From JABCPE02 sp963530895 (GTDB taxonomy: Bacteria > Bacteroidota > Bacteroidia > Flavobacteriales > Weeksellaceae), in NCBI GenBank assembly GCA_963530895.1, contig CAUSFO010000045.1, positions 1 to 13,578 of the forward strand: a stretch of 13,578 bases of DNA. Reading direction: 5' to 3'. The notes under the pieces were generated by a model, which was not told the DNA's origin, did not search any database, and saw nothing but the letters and a program-made list of their open reading frames with translations. Shown here piece after piece: positions 1 through 8,575 of the stretch. The translations under genes were made by a program, and so were the position numbers. Within the stretch, counting starts at the first letter, position 1, and each line of letters starts with the position of its first letter.

Positions 1-3000
1 AATCAAAAGGTTTCATAATAGGGAAAAGGAACTGATAAAATGGCGTGATATTCTGCACTTCCTCAGATTTTTCAAAAGCCTTTTCTTTTCCCATCATCTC
101 TAATTTTTTAATGAAATTATCAAATCTTTTGTCAATAACCGAAATGGAATTAACTAAATATTGATATCCTTTGTCTTTTTTACCAGCGATTTCGTAGCCA
201 TTTACTACTGCTTGGACTACCATAGAGTAGAGCATAGGCTGGGTAACCATCTGTCTTCTAAGTAGGTTTTGCTCTCGTTTGCTGAGGCTTAGATAATAGT
301 CATATTCGCTAAAAATATCCTTTTTCATCTGTTCAGCCAGTTTGAGACCTTTTTGCTCTTCTCCTGCTGCTATGTATCCGAAAATAATAGCACTCACCGA
401 GCGAGGGTCATTATATTTCTCCACAGGAATTTCTCTTGAAGCTAAATCTAAAACTTCCAAAGCCCTTGCTTTTTGTCCTTTTAGAACCAAAGCTTCTGCG
501 GCTCTTCCAGCTGATGTTCTGTAGTTCATAATGTTGGAGGTTGCCGTTTCATCATAGTGGACTTTAAGGTCTTTGAAGTTCCCCCAACGGAAATTTTTAA
601 CAACTTTGTAGAGTTCATCAGCGTCTACACGCCCTAAATCCCCATCTTCTCTTTCTGGTGTTTTTATAGGAACAAGGCGATAGTTAAACCCATCAAATTG
701 TAAATAATCATTTAGGTAAAATATATTTTTGGAGTCATAAATACCTCCAGAAGAGAAACTTATAGGTCTTTTCCAATCAAAATTTGCTAAAATATCCATC
801 ATCATGAGTTCATTTTTGTACATGGTGGAACCTTCGTAGTTTATGATGATTTCGTTTTCTGCAAGTGGAGCATCTTCCGCTTTTATAATTCCTGATTTTA
901 CTGCATTTTCTTTGTTTACAGGTAATACGAATTTGCTTACAGGCAGGAAGTTGAACTTGTGATATTGCTCTTCCCCGAATAACATTTTTAGAATCATATC
1001 CTTGTCCTCAGATTTGGAACGGAGGAACTGGATAGCTTCTTTTAATGTCATGGTTTCTTGGGTTAGATATTTTCTTAAAGAAGCCAATTCTGTTGCTGGA
1101 ACTCCTTGTTTTTCAAGGTTTTCAAAGATGCTTGCCCAGCTGTTTATGTTCATCAGATAGATTTGGTCGTTCGTCCCATCTCGGTATTCGGCATGCGACA
1201 GCGAAGAAGGAACAGGCATCGCATTATAAGTTCTTCTTTTCACTTGGTCTATGTTCCAAGGTGTTGCCAAAAGCGTGTGGTTGATTACCTTCACATCATC
1301 TCTAAATCTTTCTGTCTCTTGGATAGCCCAAGTAGGGTAGGTGTCATTGTCTCCATAGACAAATAAAATTCCGTTTTTAGGGAGTGATTTCAGCGAAGAA
1401 TAGGCATAATCATATGCTGTGTATCTGCCACTTCTGTCATGTGGAGTATAGTTTTGGAAGCCCATCATTAGAGGAATTCCTAGTAGAATGCTCCCTGTAG
1501 CGATATTATAAGAATTCTTTTTTATTTTATTTTTAAGGAAGTTAAAAATTCCTGCCGCGCCCAGACCTATCCATATCGCAAAAACATAGAATGAGCCGAC
1601 CATAGCGTAGTCTCTTTCCCTTGGTTCAAATGGTTTTACCCCCGTGTAGAAAATAATTCCCACACTCATCAGGATAAATATAGAAAGCAGTGCGTACAAT
1701 CTTCCAAAATCTTTTAACGATTGGTAAGCAAAACCAATGATTCCAAGAAGGAAAGGCAGGAAGAAAAAGTATACAGTACTTTCGTTTTTGAATTTTGAAG
1801 GCAGGTTGTCTTGGTCGCCCAGCATCATATTGTCAATAGCAGAAATTCCACTAATCCAGTTTCCGTTCGTGTTTTCCATGTGTCCTTCTAGGTCGTTTTG
1901 TCTTCCTACGAAATTCCACATCAGATAACGAGCGAAATAATATCCATTCTGGAAATCAATGAAATAATGCAGGTTTTGCGCCAGAGTAGGCTTTTTGATT
2001 TTGATTAAATCATAGCTTTTTACATCAAGATAATCTTTTGCAGTGATGTTTCCATCTTCATACTTAGCTTTTAATTCATCAAAAGCTTTTTTTGCATGAG
2101 GATTGTCCACTATATTTTCATTGGAATAATTAAACTCAAAATCAGGCGCACCATACATAGACACATAGTTGTTCATTACAGTCCTGTCAGAGTTGTACAT
2201 TCTCGGCAAGAAGCTGACATGGTCTTTGTTGTACACATAGCTGGTGCGTTCGTCTACTTTGTCATATTTTCCTGTTTTTTCATTTTTCTCGTAGACATCG
2301 CCTGTTTTTATTGTTTTGTAGCCGCCATCCTCGTTTCTTTCTATTCCGTGCGCATCTAGATGAGCAGTGTAGTTTTGCCCATATATAGTAGGCCAGTCGC
2401 CGTACTGCTCACGGTTGTAGTAGTCCAGCATACCGATGGCAGTATCAGGATTGTTCAGGTTCATAGGAGGATTGGCATTGGCTCTGATAGGAATCATCAT
2501 CCAGCACGAAAACCCAATAATCATATAAACTACTGATAATGCGATGGTTTGGTATAGATGGTTTTTGGTTTTTCTAGTATATCGGATGATGTAATAACAA
2601 AAAGCAACCAAAATCATAAATGCAATGATAGTTCCCGAATGGAACGGTAGACCGACACTATTCACAAAGAAAATTTCGCTCTTTCCGAAAAGCCTCATGA
2701 CAATAGGGAAAATCCCTTTAAAAACAAATGCTAAAACTCCAAGTGTGATGAAATTAGCAATGATAAAGTTTTTCCAAGTGAATTTGTAATTTCTTGCATA
2801 ATAGATGAAACACACCGCAGGAACTGCCAGCATCACCATCATATGAACACCCACAGAAAGTCCTGTGATAAAGAAAATCAGGATAATCCATCTCTGGCTG
2901 TCGCTGTCATGGTATTCGTTTTCCCATTTTGTAATCAGCCAGACTACTAATGCAATGAACATAGACGCCATAGAATACACCTCGCCCTCCACGGCAGAAT

Positions 3001-3424
3001 ACCAGAAAGTATCCGAAAAAGTAAATGCCAGCGAGCCTATAACACCCGAAAACAGCACAGAAATCATTTCCGCTGAGCTGAGCTCTTCCATTTCTTTATT
3101 TAAAATTCTGCGGACTAAATGCGTGATTGTCCAAAAAAGAAATAAAATCGTAAATGCACTGAATAGCGCAGACATAGCATTGATAATCAGTGAGTAATAC
3201 GCCTCGTTCCCAAAGCTTAAAATAGCCGCCACAGCGCCCACCAGCTGGAATAGTGCTGCTCCTGGTGCGTGGGTAACTTCTAGTTTTACAGCGGATGAGA
3301 TATATTCACCCGTGTCCCAAAAGCTGAATTTATGCTCTATAGTAGATAGATAGGTAATCAAAGCAATTCCAAAAACTGCCCAGCCTAATATGTTATTCCA
3401 TTTTTTAAATGTCCAGTTTTTCAT
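1..3424 (-). CDS. DUF2723 family (GT-C-like) multispanning membrane glycosyltransferase, partial
   Basis: The reading frame is open from an ATG at 3424-3422 to the left edge, giving 1141 residues without a stop, so the C-terminus is missing. The N-terminal half is rich in membrane helices. The first predicted periplasmic loop carries FWDTGEY (residues 35-41) and a THAPGAALFQ stretch (51-60), the hallmark of DUF2723 (CAZy GT117). Its human relative TMEM260 is a protein O-mannosyltransferase (established). A large loop covers roughly 330-520, followed by more helices. A soluble region then carries the family motif GDNDTYPTW near residue 690 and ends in a TPR-like helical stretch near the left edge (EALVLKGQKARALEVLDLA). 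The acidic Asp37/Glu40 pair is a plausible catalytic site by GT-C analogy (inference). The natural substrate is unknown; a lipid-linked sugar transferred to exported proteins or an envelope glycan is likely. Plus-strand frames inside this gene are shadows. Family assignment is secure, reaction is not. Confidence 0.93.
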   Translation of the reverse strand, partial: MKNWTFKKWNNILGWAVFGIALITYLSTIEHKFSFWDTGEYISSAVKLEVTHAPGAALFQLVGAVAAILSFGNEAYYSLIINAMSALFSAFTILFLFWTITHLVRRILNKEMEELSSAEMISVLFSGVIGSLAFTFSDTFWYSAVEGEVYSMASMFIALVVWLITKWENEYHDSDSQRWIILIFFITGLSVGVHMMVMLAVPAVCFIYYARNYKFTWKNFIIANFITLGVLAFVFKGIFPIVMRLFGKSEIFFVNSVGLPFHSGTIIAFMILVAFCYYIIRYTRKTKNHLYQTIALSVVYMIIGFSCWMMIPIRANANPPMNLNNPDTAIGMLDYYNREQYGDWPTIYGQNYTAHLDAHGIERNEDGGYKTIKTGDVYEKNEKTGKYDKVDERTSYVYNKDHVSFLPRMYNSDRTVMNNYVSMYGAPDFEFNYSNENIVDNPHAKKAFDELKAKYEDGNITAKDYLDVKSYDLIKIKKPTLAQNLHYFIDFQNGYYFARYLMWNFVGRQNDLEGHMENTNGNWISGISAIDNMMLGDQDNLPSKFKNESTVYFFFLPFLLGIIGFAYQSLKDFGRLYALLSIFILMSVGIIFYTGVKPFEPRERDYAMVGSFYVFAIWIGLGAAGIFNFLKNKIKKNSYNIATGSILLGIPLMMGFQNYTPHDRSGRYTAYDYAYSSLKSLPKNGILFVYGDNDTYPTWAIQETERFRDDVKVINHTLLATPWNIDQVKRRTYNAMPVPSSLSHAEYRDGTNDQIYLMNINSWASIFENLEKQGVPATELASLRKYLTQETMTLKEAIQFLRSKSEDKDMILKMLFGEEQYHKFNFLPVSKFVLPVNKENAVKSGIIKAEDAPLAENEIIINYEGSTMYKNELMMMDILANFDWKRPISFSSGGIYDSKNIFYLNDYLQFDGFNYRLVPIKTPEREDGDLGRVDADELYKVVKNFRWGNFKDLKVHYDETATSNIMNYRTSAGRAAEALVLKGQKARALEVLDLASREIPVEKYNDPRSVSAIIFGYIAAGEEQKGLKLAEQMKKDIFSEYDYYLSLSKREQNLLRRQMVTQPMLYSMVVQAVVNGYEIAGKKDKGYQYLVNSISVIDKRFDNFIKKLEMMGKEKAFEKSEEVQNITPFYQFLFPIMKPFD

Positions 3425-3556
3425 TAATAAAAATAATTTGTCGCGAAATTAAGATTTTTTGATAAAAGAAATCTAATTTTTAGCCTAAAATTATGTTTTT
3501 TTTAAATATTTATCTGATGAGGAAAAATTCTTTTTTAGAATTATTTTAAATAAAAA

Positions 3557-3588
3557 TTTGGTTTGTGTATTTAAAAATATTAGTTTTG
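3557..3588 (+). promoter_or_regulatory. Bacteroidetes-type promoter of the receptor/thioredoxin operon
   Basis: TTTG at 3557-3560 is followed after exactly 20 nt by TAGTTTTG at 3581-3588, matching the Bacteroidetes sigma-A consensus TTG-N17-23-TAnnTTTG. A start about 7 nt downstream would give a leader of roughly 29 nt before the ATG at 3624. No Shine-Dalgarno sequence is present, which is usual in this phylum. Confidence 0.72.
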
Positions 3589-3623
3589 CCTAACATTTAT
3601 TTCTAATTAAATCTAATTATATT

Positions 3624-5651
3624 ATGAAAAATTATAAACTTTTTCCATTGTCAGCCCTGTTTTTCATAGGTTTGATGAATGCGCAAGATGTAAAGCAAGA
3701 CTCCCTTCACAAGGATAAAAATGTAGATGAAGTGATTATCACAGGAACGCTCAAACCGATAAGCAAGTCTAAAAGTCCCGTTCCAGTGGAGATTTATACC
3801 AAGAAATTTTTTGAAAAAAATCCGACTTCTAACCTTTTAGAATCGATTTCTATGGTTAATGGGATTCGTTCGCAGATTAACTGTTCGGTTTGTAATACGG
3901 GAGACATCCATATCAATGGGCTGGAAGGGCCTTACTCGCTGATTCTCATCGATGGAATGCCGATAGTGAGTTCCCTTTCCACGGTCTACGGTCTGAGTGG
4001 AATCCCGAATTCTATGATAGAGCGAATAGAAATCGTGAAAGGTCCTGCATCCTCTGTATATGGGACAGAAGCGATGGGAGGAACTATCAATATCATCACT
4101 AAAAACGCTTTGACCGCACCGAAGTTTGCTTCGGATTTTAGCACGACTTCTTGGGGCGAGCAGAATATGGATTTGGCTACGAAATTCAATATTGGTAAGA
4201 AAGCAGCGTCTATCTTGAGCGTGAATTATTTTAATTTTACGAATAGAATTGACAAGAATAATGATGGCTTCATGGATACCACGCTTCAAGACCGAGTTTC
4301 TGTGTTTAACAAGTGGAATTTTAAGCGAAAAGACAATAGAATGGCTTCCTTTATGGCAAGATACCTTTATGAAGACCGATTGGGAGGGCAGCTCCAGTGG
4401 CAGAAACAGCATAGAGGCGGCGATGAAGTCTATGGCGAAAGTATCTATACCAACCGCTTTGAGGCGATAGGGCTTTATCAGCTTCCTACGGTGGAGCAGT
4501 TGTTTTTACAGCTTTCGTTTAATTATCATAATCAGGACTCTAGATACGGAACAGAAGCCTTTGATGCGACACAGCGCACGAGTTTTGGGCAGTTTTATTG
4601 GAATAAAAATTTCGGAAAGCATGACTTGATAGCAGGAGCTACTTTGCGCCATAACTACTACGATGACAGTACGATAGGAACGCAAAACACAGACGGAACG
4701 AATAACCCGACCAGCGACTGGCTTCCAGGGCTTTTCGTACAAGACCAATGGACTTTTAATGACAAACACTCACTTTTGCTGGGGTACAGATTAGACCACA
4801 GTAAAAATCATGGATTTATTCATTCTCCGAGGCTGGCTTATAAGCTGAGCCCAAGCCCTGCGACCAGCATTAGAGCGAGTTTTGGGACTGGTTTCCGTGT
4901 GGTGAATGTCTTTACTGAAGACCATAAATCGCTTACCAATGCCAGAGAAACGGTCATCAGAGATATTAAACCAGAAAAATCCATCAACGGGAATATTAAT
5001 TTTACTCAAAAAATAACCGCAGGAAACGGCTATATTGATATAGATGCTACGGCTTTTTATTCCTATTTTACGAATAAAATCGTGGCTGATACAGAGACAG
5101 ATAGCGATAAAATCATTTATGATAACCTGAAAGGGCATGCGATAAGCCAAGGGATTTCATTGGGAGCGAATATAAAATTTGGTATTCCGCTGAGCTTAAA
5201 TATAGGGGCAACCTATATGGATGTTTTTGAAAAGTATGAAGAAGGGGGCGAAACGCACAAAAAATACGAGCAGCTCGCACCTAAATGGTCTGGAACTTAT
5301 GCTCTTAGCTATGAGTTTAGTAGAAAATTCGGAGTGGATTTCACGGGCGAAGTTTATGGGCCGATGCGCCTTATCACCGTTCCGAAGGATTTCCGACCAG
5401 AATACTCACCATGGTATAGTTTGGCTAATATCCAGCTGAGAACTAAGTTTGACAATGGATTGGAAATTTATGGAGGTGTGAAGAATTTGTTTAATTTTAC
5501 TCCGAAAGACCCTATTCTAAGACCTTTTGACCCGTTTGATAAAGATACAGGAACTAATAATCCGAACGGATATGAGTTTGACCCGTCCTATGGATACGCT
5601 CCGATGCAGAAAATAAGAGGTTTCCTAGGGATAAGATACACAATAAAATAA
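3624..5651 (+). CDS. TonB-dependent outer-membrane receptor with a CxxC plug
   Basis: This 675-residue protein starts with a signal peptide ending near Ala20 (LMNA|QD). A TonB-box-like DEVIITGT lies at residues 35-42, then the plug domain (about 45-160) with LILIDGMPI (106-114), IERIEIVKGPASSVYGTEA (132-150) and GGTINIITK (152-160). The remainder is a beta-barrel with repeated aromatic-rich strands, including a late TonB-receptor segment GVKNLFNF. Length is short for Bacteroidetes receptors because there is no N-terminal CarboxypepD-like domain, and no SusD partner follows, so it resembles siderophore, cobalamin or metal receptors more than SusC glycan importers. The only cysteines in the mature protein are Cys87 and Cys90, a CxxC in the plug. 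The gene is the first of a two-gene operon with a thioredoxin-like protein 5 nt downstream. The ligand cannot be read from the sequence; a metal, metal chelate or heme/cobalamin-like compound is possible (inference). Confidence 0.92.
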   Translation: MKNYKLFPLSALFFIGLMNAQDVKQDSLHKDKNVDEVIITGTLKPISKSKSPVPVEIYTKKFFEKNPTSNLLESISMVNGIRSQINCSVCNTGDIHINGLEGPYSLILIDGMPIVSSLSTVYGLSGIPNSMIERIEIVKGPASSVYGTEAMGGTINIITKNALTAPKFASDFSTTSWGEQNMDLATKFNIGKKAASILSVNYFNFTNRIDKNNDGFMDTTLQDRVSVFNKWNFKRKDNRMASFMARYLYEDRLGGQLQWQKQHRGGDEVYGESIYTNRFEAIGLYQLPTVEQLFLQLSFNYHNQDSRYGTEAFDATQRTSFGQFYWNKNFGKHDLIAGATLRHNYYDDSTIGTQNTDGTNNPTSDWLPGLFVQDQWTFNDKHSLLLGYRLDHSKNHGFIHSPRLAYKLSPSPATSIRASFGTGFRVVNVFTEDHKSLTNARETVIRDIKPEKSINGNINFTQKITAGNGYIDIDATAFYSYFTNKIVADTETDSDKIIYDNLKGHAISQGISLGANIKFGIPLSLNIGATYMDVFEKYEEGGETHKKYEQLAPKWSGTYALSYEFSRKFGVDFTGEVYGPMRLITVPKDFRPEYSPWYSLANIQLRTKFDNGLEIYGGVKNLFNFTPKDPILRPFDPFDKDTGTNNPNGYEFDPSYGYAPMQKIRGFLGIRYTIK

Positions 5652-5656
5652 AATAT

Positions 5657-6100
5657 ATGAAACTAAAACTTGCTTTTTTGGCGGTTGTGTTGTCCTGTTT
5701 TTCTCACGCTCAAGAGCTGAGTAGTTTTGAGGAAGTGGAAAAACTAAGAAAAGAAAATCCTAAACCAGTGGTTGTTTTATTCACCACCGAATGGTGCGGA
5801 GTGTGCAGAGTGCAGAAGAAAAATTTATCGAAACTTCCTCAGAGCACATGGGACAGCGTTTATTTTATAAGCATAAACCCTGAAAAATACCAAAAAGACA
5901 TAGAGTTTTTTGGGAAGAAATATACTTTCATGTCCAATGGGACTTCGGGACTACATAAAATAGCCTACGAGCTGGCTGGTGGCAGAGTTCCTGCTTACCC
6001 ATTCTGGGTTTTTGCTGATGAAAACGGAAAAATGCTGACCCATGAGGGACTGCTGAAAGAAAAAGAACTGAATTCAATTTTTTCTAATCATAATCACTAA
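5657..6100 (+). CDS. Exported thioredoxin-fold protein, probable partner of the receptor
   Basis: The 147-residue product has an N-terminal signal sequence. Cleavage after Ala18 (FSHA|QE) is the simplest reading, but VLSC at residues 11-14 is also a poor lipobox, so it could be a lipoprotein anchored at Cys14. The thioredoxin fold follows: a beta strand VVVLFTTEW, the active site WCGVC with Cys47 and Cys50, and the cis-proline position in AYPFWVF (Pro115). It ends in NHNH, a small histidine-rich tail. It should act in the periplasm as a thiol-disulfide oxidoreductase; CGVC is atypical next to CGPC of thioredoxin and CPHC of DsbA, so redox direction cannot be predicted. It starts 5 nt after the receptor stop and the operon terminates just behind it, which implies a shared job. 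A role in reducing or guarding the receptor's plug CxxC is inference. Confidence 0.9.
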   Translation: MKLKLAFLAVVLSCFSHAQELSSFEEVEKLRKENPKPVVVLFTTEWCGVCRVQKKNLSKLPQSTWDSVYFISINPEKYQKDIEFFGKKYTFMSNGTSGLHKIAYELAGGRVPAYPFWVFADENGKMLTHEGLLKEKELNSIFSNHNH

Positions 6101-6103
6101 GTG

Positions 6104-6140
6104 CGGAAGTAAGGCAAAATCGCCTTACTTTCGTTTTTTT
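6104..6140 (+). terminator. Intrinsic terminator of the receptor/thioredoxin operon
   Basis: A 12-bp stem (6104-6115 with 6122-6133, one G-T wobble, core AAGTAAGGC/GCCTTACTT) closes a 6-nt loop and is followed by seven T at 6134-6140. It begins 3 nt after the thioredoxin stop codon. The T run overlaps the stop codon of the convergent flippase gene at 6139-6141. Read on the minus strand, the same stem has no T tract after it, so it is mainly a plus-strand terminator. Confidence 0.85.
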
Positions 6141-7617
6141 ATTTGTTTTCAGATTTTTTCAGAAAATACTTTTGCAGCATTTGGTTCAAAGGATATATTT
6201 TGAAAATAAGATTTCCGATGAATATCACCACCAAAACCAAAGCAGGTTTGTAAATCAAATTCACGAAACTAGACTGAAAATTAGGAAAAACCGAAGTTAA
6301 AACAATCGCAGAACCGCAGATGATAACAGCCCAGAGCATTTTGATGGATAAAGGGAAAACCTTGAAATGGCGGTAGTTGAATACGATTTTTATTAAGTTA
6401 AACGAAGTCAAAGAAACAGTATAAGAAATGGCAATTCCCAAAATTCCTAAATCGGTATATTTTAGAAAAAAAGCATTTAGAGTGATGGTTACCACGGCTA
6501 GAATAAGCATAAACAGGGTGTTATACTTATAAAATTTGGACATGGAAATGATATGGCTGTTGAATCCCGTAGCCAAATCAAACAGCATAGTCATGCCGAT
6601 AATCCATAAAATAGGTTCTGCTGTCCGAAGGAGTTCTCCATTTTTCATAAAGTCCGTAAGGAAAGGAAATCCCACCACGATACACGAAAAAAAGACCAAT
6701 CCTAAAAAGAATAAACTGAGGGAAGTTTTTTTGTGAAAGCGGTCAAGATCCTGTAGAGTGTTTTCCGTAAGATGCTTGTTAATCATCGGTGCAGAGATGT
6801 TGTAAAGCCCCATCTGAGGGATGTTTATGAGGGTAACGATGGAGTAAATATTGCTGTAAAGCCCATTTTGTTCAAAGCCGATGTATTCCCCAATCATCAC
6901 ATTGGCGATTTTCAAAGCTAAAAAACTGCCTATATTTCCCAAAAATCCAAAAAAGCTGTACGATAAAATCTGAACCCAAAGCCCGTTTTGTCGGAAATAA
7001 TCTGTGCTAAAATCAAAATGAAATTTCTCTAACCTGTTGTTATACAGGAAATAACCTAACATTGCTGTAAAGAAAACAGAAATAAAGAAAATAAGTGCCA
7101 GATTTTCAGGGACTTTTGCGAAGAAAAACAAACAAAAAGCACCGATGTTGGCGAGTTTAGGAAACAGATTTTCAAAAATGTTTGGAATCGCGATGCGTTT
7201 ATAATTGGAAATATATTTATTCAAAACAGTAGAAATGGACAGAAACAAAATCAAAGGAAAAATAAGATGTTTTGCCTGCCAGTTTTCACTTTGTTTTAAA
7301 GAAGGGAAAATATTGAAAATCAGAAAGTAAAGAATTCCGAAAATAAAAAAGTTGATAAAAATCCCTACAAGGGACAGCGAGAGCATGTTCTGGTGTTTTC
7401 CGTCTTTTTGTGTCTGTGCAAAAAACTTAACATTAGAAAAAGAAATCCCGAAAACCACTATCGGAACGAACATCTCCGCCGTTGGGAAAATAAATCTCAA
7501 CTTGCCATAAAATTCCAAATCGTTCGGGAAAATAAAGAAATTTGCCAGCGTTCCCAGCAAAAATCCCAGATATCCTACAATGGAATATTTTAGCCCTTGT
7601 CGGAGTATTACACTCAT
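6139..7617 (-). CDS. Oligosaccharide/polysaccharide flippase, MOP superfamily (Wzx-like)
   Basis: The 492-residue protein is almost entirely hydrophobic helices, about 12 to 14, with short polar loops. This is the pattern and length of Wzx/PST-type flippases of the MOP (MATE-like) superfamily. The N-terminus (LRQGLKYSIVGYLGFLLG) resembles other polysaccharide biosynthesis exporters, and the C-terminal third fits the Polysacc_synt_C region. Such proteins move undecaprenyl-linked glycans across the inner membrane (established for the family). The start ATG (7617-7615) overlaps the stop of the upstream FkbM-type gene by one base in a TAATG arrangement, so the two are probably translated together. 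No glycosyltransferase, Wzy polymerase or Wzz gene is adjacent, so the glycan is unknown. Assignment at superfamily level is good; MurJ-like or teichuronic-type alternatives cannot be excluded. Confidence 0.85.
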   Translation of the reverse strand: MSVILRQGLKYSIVGYLGFLLGTLANFFIFPNDLEFYGKLRFIFPTAEMFVPIVVFGISFSNVKFFAQTQKDGKHQNMLSLSLVGIFINFFIFGILYFLIFNIFPSLKQSENWQAKHLIFPLILFLSISTVLNKYISNYKRIAIPNIFENLFPKLANIGAFCLFFFAKVPENLALIFFISVFFTAMLGYFLYNNRLEKFHFDFSTDYFRQNGLWVQILSYSFFGFLGNIGSFLALKIANVMIGEYIGFEQNGLYSNIYSIVTLINIPQMGLYNISAPMINKHLTENTLQDLDRFHKKTSLSLFFLGLVFFSCIVVGFPFLTDFMKNGELLRTAEPILWIIGMTMLFDLATGFNSHIISMSKFYKYNTLFMLILAVVTITLNAFFLKYTDLGILGIAISYTVSLTSFNLIKIVFNYRHFKVFPLSIKMLWAVIICGSAIVLTSVFPNFQSSFVNLIYKPALVLVVIFIGNLIFKIYPLNQMLQKYFLKKSENK

Positions 7618-8429
7618 TATCTGTTGTTTATGAAAATTATATTTTTGATGAATTTACTAGAATCTTCGGCAAAGATAGTATTTTGAGAATTTAGAATATC
7701 CTCAGTCAAAGGTTCTAGCGAAAAACTCTCTCGATGCAGATAATGCGCCGAATATCCGTATTTTTCTATATTAGAAATCACTTCCCAAATCGGCTCGGAA
7801 TGGTATTTTTGCTCGATTTTTACCATCAGAACAGGTTTGAATTTTTCTATGGTTTCTTTCGCGCCTTCCAGCACGGAGAGTTCTTGCCCTACCGTGTCTA
7901 TCTTTATGAAATCCAGCCTTTCCAGTTCCTTTCTTTCCGATTCTCTTTTTTGGCACCAGCTGTCAAGAGTGATGCATTCTGCTTTTTGCGTGGCTATTTT
8001 TGTGTTCTTATCTTCTGTAATGTTGTCCAGCAGGGTGCTTTCCTCGTTGATTTTTTCTTTGTTGAGGATAGGAATTGTCAGTTCAGCCTTCTTATTTTCA
8101 TTGGATAGGGCTTTTTGATAAAAATTGATTTTAGGAAAAAGATTTTTGAGTCTTTTACAAAGGATTTTATTCGGCTCAAAAACATGAATGTTTTCAGGAA
8201 AAAGAATGTAATCCAGCCAATAGACATAATCTCCCCAGCCCGCTCCGATGTCTATGAAAACAGCTTTCTGCGGCAGGAAATCTTTCAGCCAGAGCAGCTC
8301 TGGTTCTGCATTTCTCTTAAAAATATTTTCCCTATTGAGACGGATGAGTTTTTTATAAAAACGACTTTTATAAATAGTAGGAGAAACGAACCAAAAATTC
8401 TGTGCAAGAGCATAGTAGGGATTAATCAT
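7617..8429 (-). CDS. FkbM family SAM-dependent methyltransferase
   Basis: The 270-residue protein shows a class I methyltransferase fold. Motif I is FIDIGAGWGDY (residues 58-68), the acidic end of strand beta2 is VFEPN (83-87), and the FkbM signature region is DFIKIDTVGQELSVLEGA (173-190). The usual IKIDVEGxE appears here as IKIDTVGQE, so the middle acidic residue is replaced by Val180 while Asp178 and Glu183 remain. There is no signal peptide, so it acts in the cytoplasm. FkbM-type enzymes commonly O-methylate sugars or polyketides. Placed directly before a flippase with a one-base overlap, methylation of a sugar in a lipid-linked glycan before export is the natural inference. The start at 8429 is the first ATG after the intergenic region. 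It is the first gene of the two-gene minus-strand unit. Confidence 0.9.
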   Translation of the reverse strand: MINPYYALAQNFWFVSPTIYKSRFYKKLIRLNRENIFKRNAEPELLWLKDFLPQKAVFIDIGAGWGDYVYWLDYILFPENIHVFEPNKILCKRLKNLFPKINFYQKALSNENKKAELTIPILNKEKINEESTLLDNITEDKNTKIATQKAECITLDSWCQKRESERKELERLDFIKIDTVGQELSVLEGAKETIEKFKPVLMVKIEQKYHSEPIWEVISNIEKYGYSAHYLHRESFSLEPLTEDILNSQNTIFAEDSSKFIKNIIFINNR

Positions 8430-8450
8430 GCTGTAAATTTTTCCAAACTA

Positions 8451-8458
8451 CAAAACTA
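8451..8458 (-). promoter_or_regulatory. Candidate -7 element for the FkbM/flippase unit
   Basis: On the minus strand this reads TAGTTTTG, a perfect TAnnTTTG and identical to the -7 element before the TonB receptor. It lies 21 nt upstream of the methyltransferase ATG, which would give a leader of about 15 nt. No TTG lies at the proper 17-23 nt distance upstream, so only half of the promoter is supported. Confidence 0.4.
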
Positions 8459-8505
8459 CGATATTTACACAGATTTTAGATGAAAAATCTCCACAAAAAA
8501 ATCAG

Positions 8506-8520
8506 AGATAAATTTTATCT
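8506..8520. other. 15-bp dyad in the divergent intergenic region
   Basis: AGATAAA-T-TTTATCT is a perfect inverted repeat with a 1-nt centre, midway between the divergent FkbM and pseudouridine synthase genes. Its geometry would suit a dimeric regulator, but it is pure AT-rich sequence except for the flanking G and C, so chance is a serious alternative. Confidence 0.25.
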
Positions 8521-8575
8521 TTCATAAAGGTGTATTGATTTTTGATTTTCAGACAAAAAGAAAGGTAGAATTTAT

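Noticed and set aside
342..3197. Several plus-strand open frames of 60-110 codons (for example 342-524, 1045-1284, 2096-2359, 2865-3197)
   Set aside because: They lie antisense to the continuous DUF2723 coding frame, which shows conserved family motifs throughout; their products are low-complexity and unlike known proteins.
3444..3451. TAATTTCG on the minus strand as promoter of the DUF2723 gene
   Set aside because: One mismatch to TAnnTTTG and no TTG at the right distance; in such AT-rich DNA this is not above chance.
3474..3542. Short AT-rich hairpins in the gap between the DUF2723 and receptor genes
   Set aside because: Stems are short (5-8 bp), imperfect and made of A/T almost only; no repeat family or regulatory element is recognisable.
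3837..4412. Minus-strand open frame of 191 codons inside the TonB receptor gene
   Set aside because: It is the antisense shadow of the conserved plug and first barrel strands, with no recognisable domain and no promoter.
3624..6100. SusC/SusD-type glycan uptake locus
   Set aside because: The receptor lacks the N-terminal CarboxypepD-like domain and the length of SusC, and no SusD or glycoside hydrolase gene follows.
6104..6140. The hairpin as a bidirectional terminator also serving the flippase gene
   Set aside because: On the minus strand the stem is followed by ACTTAGTGATT, not a T run, so support exists only for the plus strand.
7734..8483. Plus-strand open frames of 93-124 codons opposite the FkbM methyltransferase
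   Set aside because: They are antisense to conserved methyltransferase motifs and overlap one another in different frames.
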